In this document: positions 20,355 through 32,196 of the stretch, in pieces | Layout: the number at the start of each line of letters is the position of its first letter | How positions within the stretch are numbered: position 1 is the first letter of the stretch | Assembly: GCF_000004195.4 (NCBI RefSeq) | Contig: NC_030683.2 | Span: 69,721,764-69,785,763 of the forward strand | Direction: 5' to 3' | Length of the DNA stretch: 64,000 bases | DNA from: Xenopus tropicalis | Taxonomy: Eukaryota; Chordata; Amphibia; Anura; Pipidae | Program-made: the position numbers and the translations under genes | The notes under the pieces: model-generated | The model's input: the letters and a program-made list of their open reading frames with translations, nothing else | The model's database searches: none | What the model was told of the DNA's origin: nothing

Positions 20355-20660
20355 CAGGGGTAGGGAACCTATGGCTCGTGAGCCAGATGTGGCTCTTTTG
20401 ATGGCTGCATCTGGCTCTTTGCCAAATCTTTAATAAAAAAAAATAATGGGGGGTGTGGCCTGCGCTCGGCGGATAGAAGACCTGTTCTAAGCCTTAGAAC
20501 ATGTCTTCTATCCGCCGAGCGCAGGCCATGCCCTCCTCTGCATCGCATCGCATCCGGCATCCTTGGGACCCACCCTACCTTGCCCCGCAGCATCTGCGGC
20601 ATGCTTTAAAATATTGTTTAAAAATATGTCATGTTAGGCACCACCTAAGTGGTATAATTA
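20355..20660. mobile_element. CAGGGGTAGGGAACC-type hAT-like element
   Basis: It starts CAGGGGTAGGGAACCTATGG and continues GGCTCGTGAGCCAGATGTGG, CTCTTTTGATGGC, the usual start of a widespread group of vertebrate hAT MITEs. The right end was not identified. Contains the hairpin at 20457-20527. Confidence 0.55.
20457..20527. repeat. Near-perfect 71-bp hairpin
   Basis: Arms of 34 bases, GGCCTGCGCTCGGCGGATAG... against its complement, with one mismatch and a 2-3-base centre. It is GC-rich in an AT-rich setting. Confidence 0.92.
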
Positions 20661-20740
20661 TCAGTTACTTTATGCCCCCATCTGGTCTTCCTGGTAGCTG
20701 AAAATTGCACTGGCCCATGGTACTTCTGTAAAGCAACATG

Positions 20741-21482
20741 TTGATAACGTCTCAGCTTCTTCATTTTTTGCATTGGGTGGGCTGAGTCAAAAGCCAAACT
20801 TTAAGCAAAAAGCCATATTTTTTCACCCTACTGCGCATCTGATTTTAAATTTTCTTCTCCTTTAACTTTTCCATTATGTAATGGACCCACATACTTTGCC
20901 CACATTTTTTTTTTTGAGATTATTCTAACAGTTCTTGGTTCATTACATCTTACAAGCTACATATTAACTTGCTTGTTGCCTTACAATCCTATAACAATTC
21001 TACACCAAAAAACTATTAACCCAGGATATCACAACCACTGGGTATTCCCAAGCCTATCACAGTAATCTGCTACACTATGTGCTTAAACCAGGCAAACAAC
21101 CCAATGTTCAACAGATCCCCATCCACCTTCCCATAATATGGCAGGTGACCCCTGGGGGATTCAGAGTCAAAAGTGAGTAGTCTATCCTCCCTTTGGTCTG
21201 TAGTCTTACTCATTGTTGTAAGTTGTTCTTTAAACTGTCTTCAACTCAGATACCAAAGTAAAGCCAACCTGCATTTCACACCACAAAATGTGCCATTACC
21301 AGTGGGGACCTATGGGGTGCCGTTTGTCCCAAGAACATTTTGTCTACAAAAATACATTCTGTATACAAAGAACAATCCCCAATACACAGAATGAATGTGA
21401 GGCCATATACACTGGTAACAAACCTGGCTTGATTAGGAATTTTGGCTTGGTTGAGGGTAGGCAGGAGGTAGAATGACAGGTA
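20741..21482. other. No gene recognised
   Basis: The segment 20930-21480 reads like an old repeat (CCAGGATATCACAACCACTG, GGTGACCCCTGGGGGATTC) but could not be placed. Confidence 0.35.
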
Positions 21483-21571
21483 GACTGGTAAATTCGCAAT
21501 ACTGGCCCCAGCCTTGCCTGGTATTTTACTAGCTAGACTGGCAAAATACTGGCCGGTTCACAACCCTACCC
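21483..21571. mobile_element. TACTGGCCCCAGCC-type MITE end
   Basis: It matches 57093-57190 in order: GGTAAATT, GTAATACTGGCCCCAGCCTT (here GCAATACTGG...), TTTTACT(A/G)GCTAG, AAAATACTGG(C/T)CGG and CAACCCTA. The right end is AACCCTA, i.e. TAGGGTTG on the other strand. Confidence 0.7.
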
Positions 21572-23457
21572 CTGACAAGTCAATAAAACATAAGATATTA
21601 ATAGTATTATAGTAATAGTAATATTATTTTAGAAAACCCTTACAAAACAACCACTCACGTGGGGGCCCCTCGGTGTAGTACAATATACCAAACAGATATT
21701 TATGGTAGCGATGTAACTCAGTATATATGTGAGATACTTATAACATAAGCTCCTCCCTCCAAGGATACCGGCTGATTCAATCTTTACACTGCAATATGAA
21801 GTTGCACAAATATACATAATTCCCCCACTGTAGTAGTGACCCTAATAAGCTTTGTAAATGATTGTTAGGCTCCAATGTCTGTCCTCCTCCTAGCTGTAAT
21901 ATTGCACCAGTTAGCTGATAGCTCTCTCTTAATAATATACTTAGCTATAGTTCAACTACTACATAATATGCGTAGCCATATGATTCAGCCACTTCAGAAC
22001 TTGATGCAGACAGGCTGGTTGTATAGTATGATGTGTAGGCCTTGTGAGCTGTAGTTTAACTACAACAAAATGAGTAATATGTGCAAACAAAAGGGATCAT
22101 TTACATATTGGTACTTCAGGGGGTCATCATTTATTTATATGATGTATTATGTGTCTACGTGGTGTTGCACTGGGGTGTCCAGGGTCCACCTGGGCAGTCA
22201 GGCCAGGAGGCCCTTATTTAAAATTAAATGTTGAAATTAAATGTTTTTTTTAACTTGTAATTGACTGATTAGTAAATTAATGCATTTCATAATTTGTATT
22301 GCTACTGTTCAAAATTATTCTATCTTCCCATTTTATGACACCCTGTAAATTCCAGGTGAAGTAACACATAATTTATTCTGTATGGTAGGCCTATATATCA
22401 TTAAATGCAAGATCTTGGATTCTTTCCTTAATAAAACAGATGTGTGCAAGTAGATTTTATGTTTATATCAGCTACAAAAATATATATACCCTGCACATCT
22501 GTCGGAGTTATGTCTGTTTTCCAAATCAAACACATTTTTTCAATAATGAACCCCATGTATAGAAATGTGACACGTGTACTATATCTGTGTACTGCATCTG
22601 CCAATAAACACCATCATTTTTAAACTCTGCAATATGCTGATTTCAATAATGGTGTTTATGTTCAGAAATAAAGGACAATTAATTTGGAGTTATTTAGCAG
22701 AATGTTTGACTGGAATTATAGTATCCTTAGCTGTTTGTTTTCTGCCCCAGTTATAATATTACATTACATATAACAGCTCCCTGCTTACACATTACACAAG
22801 AGAATAAAGCACTCATAGTCACCAAATATTTCATAGTGTAAAAATGGACCAAAATATTTAAATCTTGACATTACCAAAAAGGTATTTTTAAAAAAATGAA
22901 AGGAAAGGTTTTACCACATTCCAGCAAAAATAAATTTCATAACTCACAATTAATTTTGCAAGGTTTGTTAAAGAGAATATTTGTCAAAAATATATAGAAA
23001 TATACTTCACTCTATTTTAACCTTTAGATAAACATTCACTAAACAATTCTTTACTGTGAATAAAAAACAGGCCAAAGGGTCAGGAACCAAAGGAGCAGTC
23101 AGAATTAGCAATTTTGAGTGCACCCACTGACTTTGAAAGTCCTGTATTCAGGCATTGAACCCTAGATCTTTGGTGTCTATTTATTATGATTTTTGCACCA
23201 GGTGCAACGCAATGACATCACGCGGGCTGGCATCTCTGGACTTGCACTGTTAACCATATAGCAGTCATAAGTGATGACATTTTGGACACAGCGCCGGAGG
23301 AGAGAGGAGTGCTATTGAGCTCTCCTCACAGCAGTACATACTGCATGGCTAGGGCTGTTAATGGTAGAGGAAATTGAGCTTTGGCCAATAGACCAATATA
23401 CACACACATAAAAATGTTTGCATAACATATTTTATGAATCCCTTCAAGGCAATATAT
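21572..23457. other. No gene recognised
   Basis: 21650-22100 has a mixed, LTR-like look but no TG...CA termini were found. 22200-23450 is AT-rich and unassigned. Confidence 0.4.
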
Positions 23458-23665
23458 GTTCATGATTGGCCTAGAGGTAAGTGATCTACCTTCATATGGG
23501 ACCTTATGCTAGAGACCCTGGTTCACTTCCTTGTGGCAACTCCTTGTGACTCTAGACATGTTACTTAATCTCCTGGTGTCCCAGCATAATTAGCGTGCCT
23601 ATAACGGCTGCATTTCTTTCTGCCACTGGAGAAAAGGACTATACAAATGATTCCTTTTACCTTTA
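23458..23665 (+). mobile_element. MIR-like tRNA-derived SINE
   Basis: An A-box-like TGGCCTAGAGG at 23467 and a good B box GGTTCACTTCC at 23520-23530 lie about 53 bases apart, as in tRNA-derived pol III promoters. These are followed by CTCTAGACATGTTACTTAATC, which matches the core of MIR/CORE-SINEs (CTTGGGCAAGTTACTTAACC), and a TATACAAATGA tail. Transcription would be by RNA polymerase III when active. The copy is clearly old. Confidence 0.65.
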
Positions 23666-23849
23666 CTATATTAGTCTACTATATTAGTGTTTTTTTTTAA
23701 CAGTTTATTAAAGCTTGCTGTTAGACAATAACAAATTTTATTGGCTACTGAGAGCTAATCATGACCATTTTTTATTTATAAAGGCCTCTCAGTATCCACA
23801 GCTCCAAAGCAAATTAAAATTAGACATCAATAAGTTGCATCAAAAAAAG

Positions 23850-24045
23850 CCAGTCGTGTCCAAAATGTTGTGGCCATGTAAAAAATGTTGCAGTTGTGTC
23901 AAATACATTGCAGTTGTATCAAAAATGTTATGCACGATGTACAGTTTCGTTCATTTTTTGACATTTCGCAAATTTTTCAGCAGTTTTGTTCATTTTTCGT
24001 CAAAGATAAACAGGACAGATGCACTCATCGCTAGTTTAGATTACT
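23850..24045. mobile_element. TAGTGATGAGCGAA-type hAT MITE, right part
   Basis: It ends GGACAGATGCACTCATCGCTA, complementary to the start TAGTGATGAGC of the family at 53049 and 58640. The body consists of reiterated GTTGCAGTTGTGTCAAAA blocks like those at 58760-58880. Left terminus missing. Confidence 0.65.
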
Positions 24046-24046
24046 A

Positions 24047-24844
24047 GAAATCATGATACACATACTCAAATATTATTATTATTACTACACAAATTATTGG
24101 GAAAAAGGGAATTTACAATATGCATACCAGATGAGGTATAATTGTATCTTTATAAAAACAATTTAGGACATGTATTTTTAATGATGGCTTATTCAGTATA
24201 TTTATGGTTCTTATTATCTTGCTGATATTGGACAAAGGATTATTATGTCTGGTGAAGAATGGCATCTGGACAGAATACTGACCTAAAATGCCTTAATAGC
24301 TTTTTAGGAACAATTTGTACACAAGCCAAGTCTTTGATACTTAATTCACGCATTTGATCAAAATCTCAGTGTCCTAAAGTTTCTGGAGAATTGTATTAGA
24401 ACCAGCATTCAATAAGGATGTGAGGTTGCACTAAACTATTCTGAACAGAGGGGAGATGGTAAGAAGGCTGCTTTACTCAACCACAAAAGAACTTCCTGTT
24501 GCTCCCAAATATTCACAAGTTCTGTAAACAGATCAGCAATTCCTCTCCTCCACCCAGGCAGCATTTTGTGCTATAAGTTATAAGGAAAATCCTGGTTAAA
24601 GTTAGAGCCTACAGTCGCAACAGCATAGCAACTTGTATTTAAAATAAGTGCATTTTTGGTTCCTTCTCTATCACCAGATCTTATAGTCAGGACTCACATA
24701 TTATAGAACTGATTAGGTTACAGTTAATTCATTTACTTTTAGCTTTGTAATGCTTCAGAATTTGTTTAGCTCCTTTTCACTTCCTGCTGTTGTAATTGTT
24801 GGGTTGGTCGTCCTAAACCAGCAGAACAATAAATAGTTGCTGTA
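24047..24844. other. No gene recognised
   Basis: A short ATT run sits near 24072. The remainder is unassigned AT-rich sequence. Confidence 0.4.
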
Positions 24845-24852
24845 CACATGCA

Positions 24853-25126
24853 CAGCGCCGGATTTTAAAACCAGCCGCCCCTAGGCCGTCCCCCATTCGT
24901 GCCCCCTGCGCATGCGCAAACATGCCCCCCCTCCCCCCATGCCGCGCCGACGCAAGCACGCATGCGCAGGCATTATAACTCTCATACGGAGCAGTGGGGA
25001 GACATCCCCACTGCTCCGTATCGGAGCAAAATTTCTAAATTTCATTGCGGCGGGGCAGCATGCCGCCCCTAAATTTGTGCCGCCCTAGGCCCGGGCCTTT
25101 GTAGCCTCGCCACAAATCCGGGCCTG
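24853..25126. mobile_element. hAT MITE (274 bp) with perfect 8-bp TSD
   Basis: Left end CAGCGCCGGATTTTAAAACC, right end AATCCGGGCCTG, with inverted GCCCCTAGGCC / GGCGGCA blocks inside. CACATGCA occurs immediately outside both ends (24845-24852, 25127-25134). The interior has an exact stem GGAGCAGTGGGGA / TCCCCACTGCTCC at about 24990-25018. Very GC-rich, non-coding. Confidence 0.92.
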
Positions 25127-25333
25127 CACATGCATACACTTCTGTGGTCACTGGTATGGAATCTCTCTGTCAAGAACCATATGGGTTGGCCTGTCTATGG
25201 CCACACTAAGGCAAACTACCATTTTTATTAGATATTAACATTTAAGGCAGCATGGAAAATAATCTAAGCAGTAAAATTTACTAAAAGCAGTATGTCACGA
25301 TCGGTATGTCACGATTACATTTTATCACTTATT

Positions 25334-25728
25334 GGGCCCGATTCACTAAAGTCCGAAATAAGGAGTGCTATTTATAGCATGCGTTAAAAATTTTATCACT
25401 TCTTATTTTTCGCTCAATTCACTAAAAGGACACTTGTCATAATTAAGAAGCGATGTTCTTGGCGTTATTTATCTTATGATGACCTATTTTAATGAAAAAA
25501 ACTATGCGATAAGCGTTATAGGGGCCGATTCACTAAAGGTCAATAACGCTTATCGCATAGTTTTTTTCATTAAAATATGTCATCGTAAGATAAATAACGC
25601 CAAGAACATTGCTTCTTAATTATGACAAGTGTCCTTTTAGTGAATCGAGTGAAAAATAAGAAGTGATAAGATTTTTAACGCATGCTATAAATAGCACTCC
25701 TTATTTCGGACTTTAGTGAATCGGGCCC
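25334..25728. mobile_element. 395-bp palindromic foldback MITE
   Basis: It starts GGGCCCGATTCACTAAAGTC and ends with its complement, and the arms (about 190 bases each) are nearly perfect: CATGCTATAAATAGCACTCC near 25681-25700 mirrors the left arm at 25363-25382. The centre is at about 25531. ATT flanks both sides (25331-25333, 25729-25731). A third copy of the terminal word GGGGCCGATTCACTAAAGG sits at the centre, suggesting two elements joined tail to tail. Confidence 0.9.
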
Positions 25729-26051
25729 ATTGTCTTTCTAAAGTGTCCATTCCATTTCATTGATCAAGAAACCCAACTTAGTAAAGTAGTCGAATGATGT
25801 GCACACAATGTAAGTGCATCATTATATTACTGTTACCTCTACATGAAATTCTGTGCTCGTATATTAATTAGGAGTCTTGCCACTTACAGTATCAGCTGTA
25901 ATAATCAGGTCGCCAACAATTTTTATCAAACTTTTCACCTCTACATTTCTCTTCTGTGATATTCCAAAAGGCAAACCTCCGCAAATGCTTTTGTACCATA
26001 GATAGGCTGCCACCTGTACTGTTTTCCTACTGTATTATGAAATAAAAACAC

Positions 26052-26285
26052 TAAGGGGTTGAGTTATCAATGTTTGAATGCAAATTTTTGCCACAATTCA
26101 ATTTTTTTGAACTAGAACTCATGAATTTGAATAAGGGCTTCCAAAACTCAAATGTTCGATATTTATTTAGCACAAAAAAATATTTATTTAGTGCAAAAAT
26201 TTGGAAAAACTCAGATGTAAATCACAGCTAATAGCATGCAAGTTCATGTAGAAGTCAATGGGAGTCGTCCTATGCAAAGTTTGTG
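26052..26285. mobile_element. GGGGTTGAGTTATCAA-type MITE, degenerate
   Basis: The left end TAAGGGGTTGAGTTATCAATG and the interior CATGTAGAAGTCAATGGGAG relate it to pieces at 28012, 50052 and 56452. The right terminus was not found. Confidence 0.5.
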
Positions 26286-27590
26286 TTATATATATACATA
26301 CATAAAAATATTGGTTTCCTGGGATGTTCTGTGTATATTGTGTGGCGCAATTGAAACTTTCACCTCAATTAATACATACAGAAAGATGTTTTGTATTATA
26401 GAAGGACATTCTCTCTATTTGTGATGAAATTAAATGAACTATCCCATAACATAATATGTCACAATAGAGTTAATATTATGTTCTTTTTCTGGGTTATGGT
26501 TTTGTCATAGTTAGGCACATTCCTGTCTTATCGCCAGACATAATTTAAGTAATTTGCAAAGCAGACTCCTGCATTTTGAGGGCAAAACAGCCAAGACAAA
26601 CATTTTAATTTCAGTAAAATATGCAGAAAATCACAGGGAATTTAGTCAGTTTTAGTAGGAAGGAGGAGGCTGGCTGCCCTGGCCAGTCTCACTCATCTTT
26701 GCAGCTGCTCCATGGCATCAGGAATGTGATATGTGCATTAAATAATTGAATTTGATTGAACAGTTTACTGATTATACTGTTTAAATAGTTGAAATAAAAT
26801 ATATTAACTGCAGAGATGCTTATGAGATAATCATAGCTGGAAATTCACAGATGCCATTGTTTGTCAATTTATAGTCATTCAAGGCCCACTTTGTTGCATA
26901 ATTGAAATCATCTTTTATCTCAGTACATGTAAATGATGTAAATGATAATACTATACATGGAGATGAAAAATGTGTTGTGTACAGTGAATGAACTCTAACA
27001 TAAAACTTTAACATTTATATCCCTTTTGACCCTGGTAAAGTAAATGGAAATCTTTCAGCCAAAATGTTAAGCTGCAGTCATTAGGGTAAAGGTTTTCTAA
27101 ATGAACTGCGTAGTTGGACCATTGTTTATTCTGTATACTGTAATTGTAATGCAAATGCTCATTACAATATTTGTTCTACCACAATTGTTGCTGGCTACAA
27201 TATAGAAAAATCAGGGTTGTATTTACTGCTTGTCCAATGATAGTAACCTGGCAACTTGCCATAATGCCTTCTCAGAATGCAACAGTCTAACACAAGCTTG
27301 TTGGGCAATTTACACTCAATCTTTGGGGGGCGCTGCTTTGGGCACTTTGGTTTTGTGTTTTTCAGTTACTATATAATGCAGAGCTTATGGTACCCAAAGT
27401 AGACCTGTGTGCCATTGCCCAAGCACAATATGTGTATGTAAGTTTACATGAAGGTGACTGACATAATGCTGGTAAGTGGCATTATTACTGCTAAATTCCC
27501 TTGCATCTGATTTGATAAAATTCACTAAAGGTTGTGATTGTTACCGCTTGGCAAAGCAGTAACAATCATTTTTTTTCACAAATGCATTTT
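26286..27590. other. No gene recognised
   Basis: AT-rich unassigned sequence. The frames seen have no motif or homology I can name. Confidence 0.45.
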
Positions 27591-27591
27591 T

Positions 27592-27880
27592 TGTCCCGGT
27601 TGGACTTGGCCGCCGGGACACTGGGAAAAACATGGTGGGCCCCAGCCCTGGTAGGCCCTGGCGAGCCAGACCTGATCCCTGTTGCTGCTTGCTTGGCCGC
27701 TGATGTCCTCCCCTGATGCGTTTCACTTACGTGCACTCAGGGGAGGATGTCGGGCGGGTGATGGGGGGCCCTGCAGGGGGTTAGGGGGGCGCAGCTTGTG
27801 GTGGCACCTTAGAGGGTGTGGGGTCCCTGGGGCAGCAGCATCAGTGAGCCCTGCACCCCCAAGTTCGAACACACTGGAAT
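27592..27880. mobile_element. CAGGGTCGGACTGG-type hAT MITE
   Basis: The left part GGTTGGACTTGGCCGCCGGG, ACACTGGGAAAAACATGGTG and GGGCCCCAGCCCTGGTAGG matches the GGxCGGACTGGGCCGCCGGGACACxGGGAAAA start of a large vertebrate repeat group. An inner stem CCTCCCCTGA/TCAGGGGAGG is centred on about 27725. A second copy is at 43052. Confidence 0.65.
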
Positions 27881-28011
27881 GATCCATTGCAGCATGAATG
27901 CTTTGATTTATATTAGGGAGTAAGGATTTAGATGCAGTTACTCTTATTAGAAACAAGACTTGTAACTTGTGCTTTACAATGACTAACTACTCGCACACCT
28001 CTCCAGACTTT

Positions 28012-28400
28012 AAGGGCCAGATTTATTAAAGTTTGTAATTTTTTTAGTCCAAAAAAATGTGTATTTAAGTAATTATTGGAAGACACTGTTATTTATCAAG
28101 TGGAAAAACTACGCCATCTAAGGCTAATGTCCTGTGAACCTGTGGTGGAAAGGCCTAAGCATTGCTTCAGTTTTATCAAAGTCACCCAAAGTTTCCTTCT
28201 GCAGGTGGGCTCCATGGGACACCTAAAAGCTGGTGAGGTCGTGTAGAAGTCAATGGCAGCTGTCCTAGGCAAATTGTAACTATCTTTATTTAATTCTTGG
28301 TTTTAAAGGTAAGTGCACGAAAAATTCTTATAAAAACAAGAATTTCAAGGTTTTTGTATTCATATTTGTTCATGCTTTTTATATTCAGATATTTTGATAA
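28012..28400. mobile_element. GGCCAGATTTATTAAAG-type MITE, degenerate
   Basis: It begins AAGGGCCAGATTTATTAAAG and includes TCGTGTAGAAGTCAATGGCAGC, shared with 26052 and 50052. No clean right end is seen before the LTR at 28420. Confidence 0.45.
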
Positions 28401-28419
28401 ATTTAAGTTAATAATGGTG

Positions 28420-29317
28420 TGTAGGGACCCATAGGGTTAAGTTCCCTATGGTGTTATCCCCTATCTTTATGTTATCTGTGTTGTAATAGGGCAGAGCCCT
28501 CTACACTCAGATTTCTGTTATTAGGTTGCCCTCTATAGGTTTAGCCCAGGTTGACCACTCCCCTTGTGCAGACTATATAGTGTCTTGCACCAGGAAGTGT
28601 CTTCCTCTTTGGCTGCTGTTCTCTCAGGCTGCATGTCATCGGGCCTGAGACACACGGTCTCAGTAAAGAGAACTGCCAGTTTTATAAGTCGGGGACAGGG
28701 CCCCGTGAATGAGAACTAGCCAGCACAGACAGTTTGTATTATAGCACCCTCTAGAAGTGGTGAGCATAGTTAGCTTATTTAGCAAGGGCAGTTTAATAGC
28801 CCCAACCAGGAGTTGTAAAAGGGTTTAGCCCACCCCGGCTCTGTAGTCGTTCTTTAGGGACCGGTTTTATTAGACGCCAGGTACCAGTGTTAGGAGCTCT
28901 CCCCTGGACCACAGTCGGCCGGAACACTCCCTTCTGAAAGGTCTATATCTCAGGTGTCAACTAATCCTCTGTGCATCCTCCAAGTGGGGTATTCTGTGCC
29001 TAAAGAGTTACATCTGCTGTACTCCATTGACCAATTCTTATACTGCTGTGTCTGTGAGTATACCCTGCTGCACTATAAAGTTGTGCCTTTGTCCAATAAA
29101 TTGTACCATAGTTATTAAGCAAGAATCCTCTGGCGTCCATTATTCTCTATTTGCACTACACACCTCAGCTAGTTGTAGTTCAACTACACCCTCAGCTCCA
29201 TCTAATTCTCCCATATAGCGGAGGCTCACCCCTTTGTATTAAGTGTCGCAATGTAACCCATGCTCACATTATCACTACTAGCCTGGGTTTGATAAATTGG
29301 GTCAGAAAAGCGTTACA
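28420..29317 (+). mobile_element. Solo LTR (898 bp) with 4-bp TSD GGTG
   Basis: The LTR starts TGTAGGGACCCATAGGGTTA and ends AAAGCGTTACA, flanked by GGTG at 28416-28419 and 29318-29321. A polyadenylation-type CAATAAATTG near 29093 is followed by GCAAGAATCCTCTGGCGTCC. The same order (AATAAA, AAGAACCTTCTGGCATCC, ACTACACAC, CCCATGCTC) occurs in the LTR at 63149-63927 on the other strand, so both belong to one family. No internal sequence is attached, as expected after LTR-LTR recombination. Confidence 0.85.
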
Positions 29318-29321
29318 GGTG

Positions 29322-32194
29322 TTTTTTTCAAAATTACACAAATCTGCCTTTATGACCTTACAGGTACAAGCCATCATACCTTGGTGGATCACAGCTATGG
29401 AACTGTTTCTGAGCATTAAAACATCACTTGCTCACAAACGGTTCTTAAAACCCCCTCACAGCAATAGTTAAAACAAATGTGCCACATTTCCAATACACAC
29501 AAACCACTTATCATTTCCCTGATAAACGTAAATGTAAAACAAGGCACATTTCGGGCTGATAATGCAAGCTAGATAGTTCACAGGTGCTGAAAGACCCAGA
29601 GTGAAAAAACAAAACTGTGTTAGGTGGCCAGACTACAAGATAAGACTTAAACCTTTACCCAGAATAGGTCTGTCAATCCATGCTAACATTGATGGATAGC
29701 AGATTTTAACACACATTGCAAACAGATTTAAGCATCATATTTCATATTTACACAGTAACCAAAGGTCAAGGCGCAGGAGCACATAAAAGAGCTGAATAAA
29801 CAAAGATTTATGGTTTTTTTTTTTTAAAACATTAAACATTCATTTCTATAAAGACAGCACATTGGGTGGATGTTATAGTGCTATAGCATATGAGGGATCA
29901 TTTATCAATGGCAGGGTGCAAAATGCAAAAAAGTTGGCAAGTGTCTGTGGGTGTTTATCTTTGCAATTTAGAATAGAGCTAATGATCTGGTCGTGGATTT
30001 TATTAAGCCTAAATTCCTCTTCACACTAAGGTCTCAAAAAGACCTGAAGGGGGGATTATCTCCATTGTGACATGATGTTGGCTGAAATGTCTGGCTTTCC
30101 CCATAAATACAAAGCTCCCTGGATTCGGCAGTGCTGAATTCATGAGGGGTGGTCTGAGGAAGGCCCACACAGTAGTTGTAATTAAAAGTCTGAGAATCAA
30201 TGTTTCACTGGAAGTGTGAGGTTTTGCTGCTCCTTCCCTCACAAAATGTAAAAAGATCATTTGCATGCAAGTCAAGTGATTATCTAACTTGAGGTGTTCT
30301 ACAAACATGGGTTGGCAAAAAGCTTCAAATCTCATATAGGCTCACTAGCACTCTGACATGTAGTGTCCAGTATCACATTGTTCCTGTCCAGTGGCTTTCT
30401 CATCCATGAATCACCTATGACAACTGCAGGGTTACCAGTGCAGATAATGTAGAAGAGTTAGTAGAAATCAAAAAGCAAAGTAGCAGTAGATGTGGCAGAG
30501 GGAAGCTTGTGAATAACTGCTGTACATGAGCAAAACAAAAGCAGACCTGGATGCACTGCTATTGTGCAGACTTAAAGAGACAAAAAGAAATGCTAGAGTT
30601 AAGCTTCCCCTTTTCTTACTGTATCTCCCAAACTTGCCAGACAACTACGGGGGGTTGTAATATGCACCACTCACCACTCTCCTGTACAAAAAGCTAGAAT
30701 CCTTTGACTTGATGGTAGAAATCTATGTAAAACAATATAAATTATATTTTTAATATTTATATAATAAGTTAGTCATCTGTTATGGTTTTCAGGTTAAAAA
30801 CAAAACTGTCTTTATTTCAATACAATGTGGTTTCAAATGGTTCAGTAGTTCTTTACATTGTCATATTTTGAGACCAAAAGACTTTATATAAAATGTATAG
30901 TTTCCCAAAGATTTGTACTCTGTATATTCAATAACCACATTCCACACTAATGGGAAATATACCTCGAGCTGTTTGTCTTTCCCAGGAGCTCAGTAAATGA
31001 GGCTTGAAAAACCAAGAACAGTTTCCAGTAAAAGATTATATAATTGGTTTTATTATTTTTAATTTGAAAGCCAACGCAGATCATTTGGATCAAATACTGC
31101 TTGGTCTTTCCAAGACGGATCATATCTTCTATGAGAAGAGGTGGTAAAACATTTACCGTTTTACTGTGGAACATTACTCCACTTGTGCAGGATTGGATTA
31201 GGCTATTTAAGATACACATACACAAGTCAACCAGTTGTGTTTTTTAAATTTTCCCAATTTTGGCTGATTTTACATCTATAAATTACACAAAAGTCTCAAT
31301 TTTATTTTCAATAGATCATATTTTACCTAGAGCACACTGCTGTAGTTCAATGTAGTTCAATTTTGTGCATGGTTAAATCACAATTTCAGAAAAAGTTATA
31401 AAACATGTATTTTCCAGCAATAATAACCAGAACTGCAAGAAAGACAATTACATTCTAGGTGGCAACTTTCCGCAGTTGTGTATGAAGTAATTTTCTTTTA
31501 ACAATCTGTCCCTTATGTGTCTCTTTGTAGACAAGACAAATTACAGTAACAGGCACTTCATGTGTATACTGCCAGTAAAGCCACAATGCAAGTGCACAAA
31601 GGTTATACAAATGATCTTTTATACATTTTAATTTTAAGCAAAGAAAGCACTGGTTAACAGTAATAGGGGTCATTTGGCCACAGTCAGTTGTGCAAATAAT
31701 CCCATTTATTAAAGGTACTTGCATCAAAATGTGCTCCCTGCACTTCTGTATAGTTGCGCTTGGTGCCTTTGACTTCTTTTTGCCTCTTGTTCTAAATAAT
31801 GTAAAAGTGGTTCTACTAGACACAGCAGACTTGCTCCCAAAAAAATCTTCATTTTGATGGTGAGTGTCAGAAGTGATGATAACTACAATTTTATTTGATT
31901 TCTAATAAAGTGTAATCAATTTTGATTCACTGGCAGTTCCCTAGCAGCTACAACAATGTTGGCATTATGGTAAAACAAATCATTGTAAAAAAAATGGAAG
32001 TTTGAAATTGCACTTTGCACACTCCACTTGCAGTTGTATATAACCCTTGCAACATAGTAAGATAGGAGTATTATAAAGATGTTTTTACATACACAGAATT
32101 TTGTTATCTGAATAAAACAACATTTATGACTTCCATGACAGTTTGACATTTTAAAAATAAAACTTGATTTTTAAATTGTAAAAACAATTAGTGA
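29322..32194. other. Unique-looking DNA, nothing recognised
   Basis: About 2.9 kb without recognised repeats, apart from a possible MITE end at 29893 (GGATCATTTATCAATGGCAG). 30020-30460 and 31450-31830 are complex sequence. No supported exon. Confidence 0.4.
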
Positions 32195-32196
32195 TA

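Noticed and set aside
21655..22100. A possible LTR
   Set aside because: The look is LTR-like, but no TG...CA termini, duplication, primer site or polyadenylation signal could be located.
23458..23530. A functional tRNA gene
   Set aside because: A and B boxes are present, but no cloverleaf anticodon or acceptor pairing is visible and MIR-like sequence follows; it is a SINE head.
23715..24047. 110-codon plus frame with repeated CxKxCC-like motifs
   Set aside because: It lies in the reiterated interior of a decayed hAT MITE; no real start context or metal-binding pattern beyond the repeat.
27534..27956. GC-rich overlapping frames on both strands
   Set aside because: They cover a hAT MITE; shadow frames of GC-rich repeat.
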